The notes: a model not told the origin generated them from the sequence alone. Positions 43,960 to 53,032 are shown, counted from the first letter of the stretch. The stretch: DNA of 64,000 nucleotides from Tenacibaculum dicentrarchi (GCF_900239345.1 NZ_OESZ01000023.1:1-64000), one strand, 5' to 3'. Numbers and translations are program-made.

Positions 43960-46900
43960 ATGAAATTTAGTTATTATAAAAAGAGCTGTTATCTATTGTT
44001 ATTTATGGCTTTTCCAAGCATTATTATAGCACAAGAGTCTGCTATTAATTCAGCGAATACCGCCACCTATTACAAGGCTGTAAAGCTATACAATAACAAG
44101 GCGTATTCAGCTGCACAAGAATTATTTAAAGAAGTTTCTGAAAATGCAAAAACACACCGAAATAGCAAAGCTGATGCTGATTACTACGATGCTATGTGCG
44201 CCATAAAATTAACACAAAGTAACGCTAATAATAAAGTGCTGGCTTTTGTACGAAACTACCCATATCATAGCAAAAAAGAAAAAGCTTTTTTAAAAGTTGG
44301 TAACTATTATTTTGCCAATAGAAAAGCTGCACATGCCTTAAAATGGTATCAAAAAGTAAATGAAGACCTTTTAAGTAGTCCTGAAAGAGACGAATTAAAT
44401 TATAAAATGGGCTATGCCCTATTAGTTTCTAATTATTTAAAAGATGCAAAAGAGCATTTTAAAGGCTTATTAGGTAATCCTATTTATGGTAATGATGCAC
44501 GATATTACTTCGGATATATTGCCTACAAACAAGAAAATTTTGGCGAAGCAGAAAATAATTTAAGTAAATTAGCTAATGATGCTACCTACCAAGCAAAAGC
44601 AAATTATTATATTTTAGATATTAGTTTTAAGGCAGGGCGTTTTGATAAATCAGTAAAAATTGGAGAAGAACTTTTAACGAAATCAAAAGATAAAAAAGAA
44701 ATTTCTCAAGTATCTAAAATTATTGGAGAAAGTTATTTCAACTTAAAAAAATACGATGCTGCAATTCCATATTTAAAAGCCTACAAAGGAACTAAAGGAA
44801 AATGGACAAATACCGATTATTATTATTTAGGATACGCCTATTATCAGCAAAAAAACTATAAAGAAGCTATCGGTAATTTCAATAAAATTATTGATGGAAA
44901 TAATAAAGTAGCACAAAATGCCTATTATCATTTAGGCGAATGTTATTTAGAATTACTAAAAAAAATGGAAGCTTTAAATGCGTTTAAAAATGCTAGCGAA
45001 ATGGATTTTGATGCAAAAATAACTCAAAGTGCCTCGTTAAATTATGCTAAATTAAGTTATGAATTAGGAAATCCTTACCAAAGCGTCCCTGAGGTTTTAA
45101 AAGGGTTTTTAGCTAAATACCCAAACAATGAAAGCGCTAATGAAATTAGTAATTTATTAATTACCTCGTATTTACATCAGCAAGATTATCAAGGAGCTTT
45201 AACCTATTTAGCAACCACAAAATCAGCCAAAAACAAAGAACTTGCCAAAGAGGTTTCTTTATATAGAGGAATTCAATTATTTAATGAAAACACCTTAAAA
45301 ATAGCAAAACCTTATTTTGAAAAAGCAAGTTTATCGCAAAATGAAACCGTTCATAGCAAAGGGCTTTTTTGGTTAGCAGAAACCGATTATTTATTAGGAA
45401 ATTATCAAAATTCTTTGACTAATTTCTTACAAATTACTAGTACTAATTTTGACGAATCTAAAAAACTAACCTACCATATTGCCTACACCTACTTTAAATT
45501 AAAAGACTATCAAAATTCGGCTATTTATTTTCAGGCTTTTCTAGATAAAAAAACAGAAAACACCGATTTAAACGATGATGCTTCGAACCGACTAGGCGAT
45601 TCTTTTTATGCTTCCAAAGGGTTTTTAAAAGCGATCCGCTCGTATAAAAAAGTAATTGATCAGGGTGGTGTTGGCGCTGATTATTCGCAATATCAAACCG
45701 CTATGAGTTACGGGTTTATGGGTAAGAATAATCAGAAAATTAAAGCCTTACAAACCCTTATTAATACTTATCAAGATTCGCAATTACAAGATGATGCCTT
45801 GTTTCAATTAGCAACAACCTACACCACGATTAATAACCCGACAAAAGCACAAGAAAGCTATAATAACTTGTTATCAAAACATAAAAATAGCCATTATATA
45901 CCTAGTGTTCTTTTACGTCAAGGATTGTTATATAATAATGAAAATCAAAATGAAAAAGCCTTGGTAAAATACAAGGAAATTGTAGCAAAACACCCTAATT
46001 CAAAAGAGGCATCCCAGGCAGTTAGCAATGTTAAAAACATATATATTGACCTTGGTAAGGTAGATCAATATGCCACATGGGCTAAAGATATCAGCTTTAT
46101 AAATATTACCGATGCAGAGCTTGACAACGCCACGTATCAGGCGGCTGAAAATAAATTCTTAGAGAATAATAACAACAAAGCAATTGCAGGTTTTAACAAA
46201 TACCTTCGCACTTTTCCTTCAGGAATACACACTTTAAAAGCCCATTTTTACTTAGCTCAATCGTACAATAACACCAAAAAACATCAAAATAGCATACCTC
46301 ATTATAACTATGTAATTGGTAAAGATAAAAACGCCTTTACAGAAGAATCTTTAATTAAGCTTGCTAAAATATACTTAGAAAAAGAGGATTGGAAAAATGG
46401 GATACCTATTTTAGAAAAACTAGAAAAAGCAGCAAATTACCCTCAGAATATTGTTTTTTCTCAAAGTAATTTAATGAAGGGTTATTATAAAAAACAAGCC
46501 TATTCAAAAGCAATTTCTTATGCCGAAAAAGTATTGGCAACTTCAAAAATAGACGCCAATATTTCTAATGATGCAAAAATAATTATTGCCCGTTCGGCTT
46601 TTAAAACAAATGATTTTACCACTGCTCAAGAATATTTTAATGAGGTAAGTAAAAATGCTACTGGCGAATTAAAAGCAGAAAGTTTATATTATAAAGCCTT
46701 CTTTTTAAACGAACATAAAGATTTTGAAAACTCTAATAAAGCAGTACAAAATTTAATTGCCAATTATTCCTCTTATAAATATTGGGGGGTTAAAAGTTAT
46801 GTTATTATGGCGAAAAATTACAATGCCTTAAATGATGCTTATCAGGCAACCTATATTTTAGAAAATATTATTAAAAATTTCACCCAATATAAAGACATTA

Positions 46901-46983
46901 CAGAGCAGGCTAGTAATGAGCTTCGAGCAATTAAAAATAAAGAAGCTAAAACTAACGAATCAATTAACAATAGCCAACAGTAA
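43960..46983 (+). CDS. Large TPR-repeat protein, exported
   Basis: A 1007-residue protein with a signal peptide (hydrophobic residues about 10-24, likely cleavage after IIIAQ) and then TPR-type helical repeats through almost its whole length. Typical repeat turns are YYLGYAYYQQKNYKEAIGNF (about 287-306), YKEIVAKHPNSKEASQ and AHFYLAQSYNNTKKHQNSI. It is probably periplasmic or envelope-associated, acting as a scaffold. It begins a four-gene run with an outer-membrane barrel protein 27 bases downstream; this pairing is common in Flavobacteria as I recall. Its partner is unknown. Confidence 0.88.
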   Translation: MKFSYYKKSCYLLLFMAFPSIIIAQESAINSANTATYYKAVKLYNNKAYSAAQELFKEVSENAKTHRNSKADADYYDAMCAIKLTQSNANNKVLAFVRNYPYHSKKEKAFLKVGNYYFANRKAAHALKWYQKVNEDLLSSPERDELNYKMGYALLVSNYLKDAKEHFKGLLGNPIYGNDARYYFGYIAYKQENFGEAENNLSKLANDATYQAKANYYILDISFKAGRFDKSVKIGEELLTKSKDKKEISQVSKIIGESYFNLKKYDAAIPYLKAYKGTKGKWTNTDYYYLGYAYYQQKNYKEAIGNFNKIIDGNNKVAQNAYYHLGECYLELLKKMEALNAFKNASEMDFDAKITQSASLNYAKLSYELGNPYQSVPEVLKGFLAKYPNNESANEISNLLITSYLHQQDYQGALTYLATTKSAKNKELAKEVSLYRGIQLFNENTLKIAKPYFEKASLSQNETVHSKGLFWLAETDYLLGNYQNSLTNFLQITSTNFDESKKLTYHIAYTYFKLKDYQNSAIYFQAFLDKKTENTDLNDDASNRLGDSFYASKGFLKAIRSYKKVIDQGGVGADYSQYQTAMSYGFMGKNNQKIKALQTLINTYQDSQLQDDALFQLATTYTTINNPTKAQESYNNLLSKHKNSHYIPSVLLRQGLLYNNENQNEKALVKYKEIVAKHPNSKEASQAVSNVKNIYIDLGKVDQYATWAKDISFINITDAELDNATYQAAENKFLENNNNKAIAGFNKYLRTFPSGIHTLKAHFYLAQSYNNTKKHQNSIPHYNYVIGKDKNAFTEESLIKLAKIYLEKEDWKNGIPILEKLEKAANYPQNIVFSQSNLMKGYYKKQAYSKAISYAEKVLATSKIDANISNDAKIIIARSAFKTNDFTTAQEYFNEVSKNATGELKAESLYYKAFFLNEHKDFENSNKAVQNLIANYSSYKYWGVKSYVIMAKNYNALNDAYQATYILENIIKNFTQYKDITEQASNELRAIKNKEAKTNESINNSQQ

Positions 46984-47010
46984 AAGTTGTTAAAAACAAA
47001 AAATAGTTCA

Positions 47011-48810
47011 ATGATTAAATTAATAAAAAAACACCTTGTTTTACTTGTTTTATTTGTAACAACGATTGCTAATTCACAAGAAAAAACACCAACCGAAAAA
47101 CCAGTAGTTGTAAAAGATAGTATTATAAAAACAGAGGTTGTAAATGTTGTTACTTCCTATGTTCCTAAAATTACAGATGCTTTTAAAATACAACAAAAAC
47201 CATTTATAAAACACACCAAAGAAACTCAGAGAAAAGCCCTAGAATACACTATCTTTTCAGTACCTGTTGCCTCTACTTTTATTCCTAAAAGTGGCGTTAT
47301 GAAAAAAGTTGATTTAGGTAAAAAAGAAGAATTATATCCTAATTATTTTTCGCTTGGTTTTGGTACAAAAATGACGCCTTTTGCAGAAGCCTATATCAAA
47401 AATAATGATGGATATGGTGGTGAATTTGGTGCCTATTTAAAATTTTTACTTTCCGCTAATCCTGTTGTAGAAAAACCACTTAGCAGCACTTATTACTCTA
47501 TGGGATTGAAATTATTTTACGTACAAGACGAACGATATTACAATTGGAAAGCTGGTATTGATGCAAATCGAAATAAACATAATTGGTATGGTTTACCAAA
47601 AAACATAACCTTTACAGATGCTACAACTAGCCGTATAGAACCCGAACAAGCTTACAACTTTTTTAATCTTTTCGGAGAAATTAACATAGAAGATTCTTCT
47701 TTAGAGCACGCAAAAATTTCAGGATCATTTTTTTCTGATATTTTAAGCAGTAGTGAATTTTTAGTTGATGGAAATGCCCTTTTAAAATTCCCTTTAGATA
47801 ACATACATCGCGAATTAAATGACCTATATATCAATACAACTTTAAGTTATTTAGGTACTAATTTCAATAATAATTACCAAACACAAGACCAATTAAAACA
47901 TGGTTTTTTTACCGCAGGAATACATCCTAGTTATAATTTTTTAGCACATAATTTTTCGGTTAGAATAGGGGCAAAAAGTTATTTTTCTATGGATATAGAA
48001 AAAAGTACCAATCAATTTTTAATCTATCCTGATATTCAAATTTCCTACCCTATTATAACAAATACACTAGATATGTATATAGGTGCTTCTGGTAATTTAA
48101 AAACCAATAATTATCATGATTTAGCCACTAAAAACCCTTATATTTCTCCTACGCAAAAATTATTACAAACTAGTAAATATGAAGCTTTCGCAGGTTTTAG
48201 AGGGAAGTTAAAGCATCAATTTAGTTATCATTTAAAAGCAAGCTATGCTGATATTGAAAACAAGGCTTTTTTATCTTTAAACCAATCAAAATCTAACGGA
48301 AAAAACAATGCAGGAAGCAATGCTTTTTCTTTCTTTGGATATGAATACGGAAACTCTTTTAATACCAATTACGATAATGTTAGCGTTATTTCGGGCTTTG
48401 GTGAACTTGCTTTTGATGGTATTAAAAACTTAAGCATTGGTTTAAACGGGCAATACAATCAATTTACTTTAACTACCCAACTAGAAGCTTGGAATACACC
48501 TAATATAAAAGGAGAATTATTTGGAACTTATAAAACTGATAAATGGTTTGCGGGTACAAACTTATTTTTTGTAGGACAACGAAAAGGAAAATTACACGAT
48601 ATACTACCCCAAAAAACGTTTACAACGGTAAATTTAGACAGTTATTTTGACATCAACTTTAATGGTGGTTATCATTTTAGCGATTCATTTTCGGTGTTTT
48701 TAAACCTGAATAATGTGTTAAACAACGAATATCAGCGCTTCCATAATTTTAACGTACAAGGCTTTCAAGCTATGGCAGGATTAACATGGAAATTTGATAC
48801 TATTTTATAA
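47011..48810 (+). CDS. Outer-membrane beta-barrel protein, TonB-receptor-like without plug
   Basis: About 599 residues from the ATG at 47011 (MIKLIKKHLVLLVLF); a TTG at 46987 is less likely. A signal peptide ends at ANSQ, followed by a short N-terminal segment (VNVVTSYVPKITDAFKI) and then a long series of amphipathic strands rich in aromatic residues. The end, QGFQAMAGLTWKF, is typical of an outer-membrane barrel whose final aromatic pair is recognised by the Bam machinery. The C-terminal half resembles TonB-dependent receptors, but no carboxypeptidase-like or plug domain is seen. Follows the TPR gene in one transcription unit. Confidence 0.82.
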   Translation: MIKLIKKHLVLLVLFVTTIANSQEKTPTEKPVVVKDSIIKTEVVNVVTSYVPKITDAFKIQQKPFIKHTKETQRKALEYTIFSVPVASTFIPKSGVMKKVDLGKKEELYPNYFSLGFGTKMTPFAEAYIKNNDGYGGEFGAYLKFLLSANPVVEKPLSSTYYSMGLKLFYVQDERYYNWKAGIDANRNKHNWYGLPKNITFTDATTSRIEPEQAYNFFNLFGEINIEDSSLEHAKISGSFFSDILSSSEFLVDGNALLKFPLDNIHRELNDLYINTTLSYLGTNFNNNYQTQDQLKHGFFTAGIHPSYNFLAHNFSVRIGAKSYFSMDIEKSTNQFLIYPDIQISYPIITNTLDMYIGASGNLKTNNYHDLATKNPYISPTQKLLQTSKYEAFAGFRGKLKHQFSYHLKASYADIENKAFLSLNQSKSNGKNNAGSNAFSFFGYEYGNSFNTNYDNVSVISGFGELAFDGIKNLSIGLNGQYNQFTLTTQLEAWNTPNIKGELFGTYKTDKWFAGTNLFFVGQRKGKLHDILPQKTFTTVNLDSYFDINFNGGYHFSDSFSVFLNLNNVLNNEYQRFHNFNVQGFQAMAGLTWKFDTIL

Positions 48811-48847
48811 GCAAAATAGCTAGCTCTAAAAAAAAACTAAATTCTAC

Positions 48848-50461
48848 ATGAAAAAAACACTATTTTACGGGCTTATTTTTAGCCTTTTACTGTCTTGTAA
48901 AACCCATAAAAAAGCCGATTTAATTGTTATTAATGCAACCATATACACTGTTAATAAAAACTTTGATAAAGCCCAAAGTTTTGCTATTAAAGACGGTAAA
49001 TTTATCAGTATAGGAAGCAATAATGATATTCAAAAAAAGTACAGCGCACCCCAAATTATAGATGCTAAAAACAAGCCTATATACCCTGGTTTTATCGATG
49101 GGCATTGTCATTTTTATGGCTTAGGATTACAACAGCAAAAAGTAAATTTAGTCGGCACAAAAAGTTATGATGAAGTACTTGAAAAATTGGTAGCATTTCA
49201 AAAAGAAAAAAATACCGATTTTATAACAGGTCGTGGATGGGATCAAAACGACTGGGAAGTAAAAGAATTTCCTACCAAAGAAAAATTAGATAAATTATTC
49301 CCTACAATTCCTGTGGCTATCCGTCGAATTGACGGACATGCAATGTTGGTAAATCAGGTGGCTATTGATATGGCTAAAATTAACATTGATTCAAAAATTG
49401 AAGGTGGTGAATTTCTTCAGAAAAAAGGAAAACTCACTGGCGTATTAATTGACAATGCTATGAACTTTATCAATGTTCCTAAACCTAGTAAAAAAGCACA
49501 AATTCAAGCGTTAAAAGATGCTGAAAAAATTTGTTTTAAAGTTGGGTTAACTACCGTTGACGATGCTGGTTTAGACAAACAAGTTATTGAATTAATTGAT
49601 AGTTTACAGCAAGTAGGCGCTTTAAAAATGCGTGTTTATGCCATGATTTCTAATAATAAAACCAACTTAGATTATTATCTAAATAAAGGAGTTGTAAAAA
49701 CCGACAGACTCCATGTACGTTCTGTAAAAGTATATGCTGATGGAGCTTTAGGTTCTCGTGGTGCGGCTTTAAAAAGTGAATATACTGATAAAAAAGGGCA
49801 TTTTGGAGCGTTGGTTAATTCGTATGAAAACTTACAGAATTTAGCTCAAAAAATTGCCGATTCAGACTACCAAATGAACACCCACGCTATTGGCGATTCT
49901 GCCAATTATGTAATGTTAAAAACTTATAACAAAGCGTTAAAAAACAAAAAAGACCGTCGTTGGAGAATTGAACACGCTCAAATTGTCGCTCCGCAAGATT
50001 TTCATCATTTTAAAAACATTTTACCTTCTATTCAGCCAACACATGCTACAAGCGATATGTATTGGGCAGAAAACCGTGTGGGCGCTCAAAGAATAAAAGG
50101 TGCTTACGCCTATAACGATTTATTAAATCAATATGGTAAAGTTGCCTTAGGAACTGATTTTCCGATTGAAAATGTAAGCCCACTTTATACCTATTACGCC
50201 GCTACTATCAGAAAAGATTTAAAAGGGTTTCCTAAAGATGGATATCAAATAAAAAATGCCTTATCTAGAGAAAATGCCTTAAAAGGAATGACTATTTGGA
50301 ATGCCTACGCTAACTTTGAAGAAACCGAAAAAGGAAGTATTGAAATTGGTAAAATTGCCGATTTTATCATCCTTGAAAATGATATTATGACTGTCACAGC
50401 CGATAAAATTCCCAATACAAAAGTTATGGCAACGTATGTAAATGGTCAAAAAGTACACTAA
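48848..50461 (+). CDS. Amidohydrolase family 3 lipoprotein (YtcJ-like)
   Basis: A 537-residue predicted metal-dependent hydrolase with a lipobox (LLLSC, Cys near 17). The metal-binding HxH is in IDGHCHFYGLG (about 84-94); further ligands appear in MNTHAIGDSANY (about 343) and HAQIVAP (about 378), and the closing Asp in ALGTDFPIENVSP (about 436). This is the pattern of the YtcJ/NfdA amidohydrolases, which cleave N-formyl or amide bonds. The substrate is unknown. It is placed 37 bases after the barrel gene and 41 before the FKBP gene. Confidence 0.9.
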   Translation: MKKTLFYGLIFSLLLSCKTHKKADLIVINATIYTVNKNFDKAQSFAIKDGKFISIGSNNDIQKKYSAPQIIDAKNKPIYPGFIDGHCHFYGLGLQQQKVNLVGTKSYDEVLEKLVAFQKEKNTDFITGRGWDQNDWEVKEFPTKEKLDKLFPTIPVAIRRIDGHAMLVNQVAIDMAKINIDSKIEGGEFLQKKGKLTGVLIDNAMNFINVPKPSKKAQIQALKDAEKICFKVGLTTVDDAGLDKQVIELIDSLQQVGALKMRVYAMISNNKTNLDYYLNKGVVKTDRLHVRSVKVYADGALGSRGAALKSEYTDKKGHFGALVNSYENLQNLAQKIADSDYQMNTHAIGDSANYVMLKTYNKALKNKKDRRWRIEHAQIVAPQDFHHFKNILPSIQPTHATSDMYWAENRVGAQRIKGAYAYNDLLNQYGKVALGTDFPIENVSPLYTYYAATIRKDLKGFPKDGYQIKNALSRENALKGMTIWNAYANFEETEKGSIEIGKIADFIILENDIMTVTADKIPNTKVMATYVNGQKVH

Positions 50462-50502
50462 TCTTAACCTTTAATATTTATAGTAATTTAAAACAATCAA
50501 TA

Positions 50503-50961
50503 ATGAAAAAAATAGTATGTTTATTAACACTTATCGCTTCATTCTTTTCTTGTGGCTCATCATCATCAAATGATGTTCGTGATTTTGATGCGCAAAACCA
50601 AGCTGATATTATTAAATATATTGCCGATAATAATTTAAAAGCAACAAAAACTGAGTCAGGTTTATACTATATTGTAAATAAGGAAGGCTCAGGAGCAAAA
50701 CCTGTTAGCAACTCACAAGTAACCGTGGCATATAAAGGTTATTTTTTAAATGGTAACGTTTTCGATCAAAATAGCAATGGTATTTCATTTAACTTACAAC
50801 AAGTTATTGCTGGTTGGACCGAAGGAATTACCTATTTTAAAGAAGGTGGCGAAGGAATGCTTTTAGTACCTTCTAAATTAGGGTATGGTAGTCAAAATAG
50901 GTCAAGAATTCCTGGTGGCTCTGTTTTAATTTTCGATATCAAACTTTTAAAAGTAAAATAA
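50503..50961 (+). CDS. FKBP-type peptidyl-prolyl isomerase lipoprotein
   Basis: A 152-residue lipoprotein (lipobox FFSC, Cys near 17) with a C-terminal FKBP domain that speeds prolyl cis-trans isomerisation in exported proteins. Domain residues include VTVAYKGYFLNGNVFDQN (about 73-90), the hydrophobic pocket VIAGWTEGITYFKEGG (about 102-117) and IPGGSVLIFDIKLLKV at the end. Active-site Tyr, Asp and Trp are present. It closes the envelope operon and is followed by a strong terminator. Confidence 0.93.
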   Translation: MKKIVCLLTLIASFFSCGSSSSNDVRDFDAQNQADIIKYIADNNLKATKTESGLYYIVNKEGSGAKPVSNSQVTVAYKGYFLNGNVFDQNSNGISFNLQQVIAGWTEGITYFKEGGEGMLLVPSKLGYGSQNRSRIPGGSVLIFDIKLLKVK

Positions 50962-50987
50962 TTTTAGCAAAAAGCATAACATCTACA

Positions 50988-51027
50988 AAAAAGACACTTT
51001 AAAACAATCGTTTTAAAGTGTCTTTTT
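50988..51027 (+). terminator. Terminator of the envelope operon
   Basis: An 18-bp perfect stem, AAAAAGACACTTTAAAAC against GTTTTAAAGTGTCTTTTT, with an AATC loop and a T-rich tail. Confidence 0.9.
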
Positions 51028-51121
51028 ATTTTAATTTAAGGTTTAAAAAATATTTCATCAAAAAAGTGCATCTTTTTAAGCTTTTTAAAGTCTATTATAT
51101 GAACTTTAAAAACAAATTACC

Positions 51122-51235
51122 ATGACCAACTATAAAAATCAATGTAACTGTAACTGTAATTGTGACGGATGTAAAACAGGAAACTGTGCTAATTGTACCT
51201 GTGAAAACTGTACCTGCAATAATTGTAATTGCTAA
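51122..51235 (+). CDS. Cys-rich 37-residue peptide, metallothionein-like
   Basis: A short open frame from ATG 51122 to TAA 51233-51235 with 12 Cys in 37 residues. The order is MTNYKNQ, then CNCNCNCDGC, then KTGNCANCTCENCTC and NNCNC. CxC and CxxC repeats with Asn, Thr and Asp between them, no aromatic residue after Tyr4 and no hydrophobic core are typical of metal-thiolate clusters. An A-rich leader precedes the ATG. It lies between the FKBP terminator and a SigZ-like sigma factor, itself Cys-rich at its end. I know no exact family match; metal storage or sensing is inferred from composition. The gap around it, 50962-51315, holds nothing else but hairpins. Confidence 0.8.
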   Translation: MTNYKNQCNCNCNCDGCKTGNCANCTCENCTCNNCNC

Positions 51236-51255
51236 ATAAACTAGGTATTAATTTT

Positions 51256-51297
51256 TGTCATTACAAAGTAGCAAGTAGTGTTGACTTTGTAATGACA
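51256..51297 (+). terminator. Hairpin between the Cys-rich gene and the sigma factor
   Basis: Perfect 14-bp arms TGTCATTACAAAGT and ACTTTGTAATGACA with a 14-base loop, followed by ATTTTCG. It is probably a terminator for the Cys-rich gene. Its right arm overlaps the candidate sigma factor promoter. Confidence 0.6.
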
Positions 51298-51311
51298 TTT
51301 TCGTAAATTTA
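51281..51311 (+). promoter_or_regulatory. Candidate promoter of the sigma factor gene
   Basis: TTG (51281-51283) is followed after 20 bases by TAAATTTA (51304-51311), one mismatch from the -7 consensus. The element ends only four bases before the ATG, so transcription from it would give an almost leaderless mRNA. Confidence 0.4.
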
Positions 51312-51315
51312 GAAG

Positions 51316-51867
51316 ATGACAACAAAGCAAGTTTGGGCTACATACGCAAGCGATGTAAAATATTTTATTTTAAGTAAGGTAAAAAATACTGCCGTTACCG
51401 ATGATATTCTACAAGATACTTTTATTAAAATACACACAAAACTTCACAGCTTAAAAGATATTACCAAGTTAAAACCTTGGATTTTTACCATTGCTAGAAA
51501 TACTATAATCGATTATTTTAAAAGCAATAATCAAACAGCTAAATTAGCCAATGAATTGGCTAATTTAAAAACAGAAACACTCCAAAAATCAGACACACAT
51601 ACCGAAAAAGATTGTTTACAAGGGATTTTAAAAAACTTACCTAAAAAATATAGAGATCCGTTGTTTTTATCCGATATTAAAGGACTCAAACAACAAGAAG
51701 TTGCCGATACCTTAAAACAAAGCTTACCCACCACAAAATCGCAAATTCAACGAGCTCGTAAACTCATAGCAAAAGGATTTATGGATTGTTGCGGATTTGT
51801 TTTAAATGAAAATGGTAAACTTGTTGGCGAAATACAAGACAAAGACGACTGCAAAGTTTGTGGGTAA
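51316..51867 (+). CDS. ECF-type RNA polymerase sigma factor, SigZ-like
   Basis: A 183-residue sigma-70 family factor. Region 2 (about 8-75) includes DDILQDTFIKIHTKLHSLKD followed by LKPWIFTIARNTIIDYFKS. Region 4 (about 100-155) includes LPKKYRDPLFLSDIKGLKQQ and the recognition helix LPTTKSQIQRARKLI. The C-terminal extension MDCCGFVLNENGKLVGEIQD ends DDCKVCG. A conserved C-terminal Cys set (CC, then CxxC) marks the SigZ group as I recall it, and suggests metal or thiol sensing without an anti-sigma factor; none is adjacent. It follows the Cys-rich peptide gene by 80 bases. Confidence 0.9.
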   Translation: MTTKQVWATYASDVKYFILSKVKNTAVTDDILQDTFIKIHTKLHSLKDITKLKPWIFTIARNTIIDYFKSNNQTAKLANELANLKTETLQKSDTHTEKDCLQGILKNLPKKYRDPLFLSDIKGLKQQEVADTLKQSLPTTKSQIQRARKLIAKGFMDCCGFVLNENGKLVGEIQDKDDCKVCG

Positions 51868-51889
51868 AAATCAAAAAATAAGGCATAAA

Positions 51890-51922
51890 AAAACTTTCAG
51901 CTTTATAAAAGATGAAAGTTTT
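51890..51922 (-). terminator. Terminator downstream of tRNA-Tyr
   Basis: AAAACTTTCA and TGAAAGTTTT form a 10-bp stem with a 13-base loop, followed by a T run on the minus strand. It lies one base after the tRNA-Tyr 3' end. Confidence 0.8.
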
Positions 51923-51923
51923 G

Positions 51924-52006
51924 TGGGGAGAGCAGGATTCGAACCTGCGAAGTCGTAAGACAACGGAGTTACAGTCCGTCCCAGTTGGCCGCTTTGGTAT
52001 CTCCCC
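51924..52006 (-). tRNA. tRNA-Tyr (GTA)
   Basis: An 83-base type II tRNA: acceptor arms GGGGAGA and TCTCCCC with discriminator A, D-arm AAGCGGCCAACTGGG, anticodon GTA (complement at 51970-51972) in loop CTGTAAC, a long variable arm and the T-arm with GGTTCGAATCC. CCA is not encoded. The long variable arm is expected for bacterial tRNA-Tyr. Confidence 0.95.
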
Positions 52007-52028
52007 AAAGCTTTTGCATAAAAAATAA

Positions 52029-52058
52029 TAAAGCTCCTCTTTTAACAAGAGAAGCTTT
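52029..52058 (-). terminator. Terminator between tRNA-Lys and tRNA-Tyr
   Basis: AAAGCTTCTCTT pairs with AAGAGGAGCTTT with a single-base bulge or mismatch and a 5-base loop, followed by a T-rich run on the minus strand. It suggests that the two tRNAs are transcribed separately. Confidence 0.6.
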
Positions 52059-52060
52059 AG

Positions 52061-52133
52061 TGACCGGGCTGGGGCTCGAACCCAGGACCCTCTCCTTAAA
52101 AGGGAGATGCTCTACCAACTGAGCTACCAGGTC
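52061..52133 (-). tRNA. tRNA-Lys (TTT), one acceptor-stem mismatch
   Basis: A 73-base tRNA with anticodon TTT in loop CTTTTAA, D-arm TAGCTCAGTTGGTAGAGC, T-arm CTGGGTTCGAGCCCCAG and discriminator A. Acceptor arms are GACCTGG and CCCGGTC: six pairs plus a T-C mismatch at the fifth position (5-68). All other stems pair perfectly. It is probably functional. Confidence 0.93.
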
Positions 52134-52267
52134 ATTATATTGTTTTCTGCTTAGCGGTTGCAAATATACAAGCTTTTTAGAGTTCTACCAAACTTTTTAA
52201 CAAAAAAAAATAAGTTTTTTTTAAGTTTTTTGATAGCTGTTTGTTTTTCAATTATTTATCTTTTAAA

Positions 52268-53032
52268 TTATTTTTCTAATAAATAGGCTTCCCGTACTTT
52301 TTTAAACAAATTAGACGAATATACAAAGTTTACTACAGCCTCGTTATCTGTTCTAAAAATTTCTTTATGCGATCCTTCCCACTCTTTGAAGCCATTTTTC
52401 AAGAAAACAATCTTCTCCCCTATTTCCATCACCGAGTTCATATCGTGTGTATTGATAATGGTTGTTATTTGATATTCATCGGTAATTTCTTTAATTAAAT
52501 TATCGATAACCGTTGCGGTTTGCGGGTCTAAACCTGAATTAGGCTCATCACAAAACAAATATTTAGGATTCATTACAATAGCTCTTGCAATTGCCACCCT
52601 TTTTTGCATTCCTCCTGATAATTCGGCAGGAAATTTTTTATTCGAATTTTCTAGGTTTACTCGTTTTAAAACAACATTTACCCTGTCTAACATTTCACTT
52701 TCTATCTGCTTGGTGAACATTTTTAAAGGAAACATTACATTTTCTTCTACGGTTTGTGAGTCAAACAAGGCACTTCCTTGAAAAACCATGCCTATTTCTT
52801 TACGAAAATTTCGTTTTTCAGCTGCTGTCATTCCTGTATTTACCAAACCATCATAAGTAACAGTTCCTGATTCGGGAATGTGTAATCCTATTAACGATTT
52901 TAAAAAAACTGTTTTTCCAGAGCCACTTGTTCCTATAATTAAGCTGGTTTCTCCTGGTAAAAAAGTGGTGCTTATTCCTTTTAAAATTTCAACACCATTA
53001 AATCCTTTATGTAAGTTTTTTACTTCTATCAT
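52268..53032 (-). CDS. mlaF: ABC transporter ATP-binding protein, MlaF-like
   Basis: A 254-residue ABC ATPase of the Mla/Ttg2A type, which powers phospholipid movement between inner and outer membranes. Walker A IIGTSGSGKTVFLKSLIGL (about 32-50), Q-loop MVFQGSALFDSQTVEENVMFPL (about 82), signature LSGGMQKRVAIARAIV (about 138) and Walker B YLFCDEPNSGLDP (about 158-170); the Asn in DEPNSGLDP is a frequent Mla-type variant of DEPTSGLDP. It abuts the permease gene with no gap. mlaD is not present here. Confidence 0.9.
   Translation of the reverse strand: MIEVKNLHKGFNGVEILKGISTTFLPGETSLIIGTSGSGKTVFLKSLIGLHIPESGTVTYDGLVNTGMTAAEKRNFRKEIGMVFQGSALFDSQTVEENVMFPLKMFTKQIESEMLDRVNVVLKRVNLENSNKKFPAELSGGMQKRVAIARAIVMNPKYLFCDEPNSGLDPQTATVIDNLIKEITDEYQITTIINTHDMNSVMEIGEKIVFLKNGFKEWEGSHKEIFRTDNEAVVNFVYSSNLFKKVREAYLLEK

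Noticed and set aside
51779-52163. Open reading frames of 64-89 residues across the tRNA pair
   Set aside because: They run through tRNA-Tyr and tRNA-Lys sequences and have no independent support.
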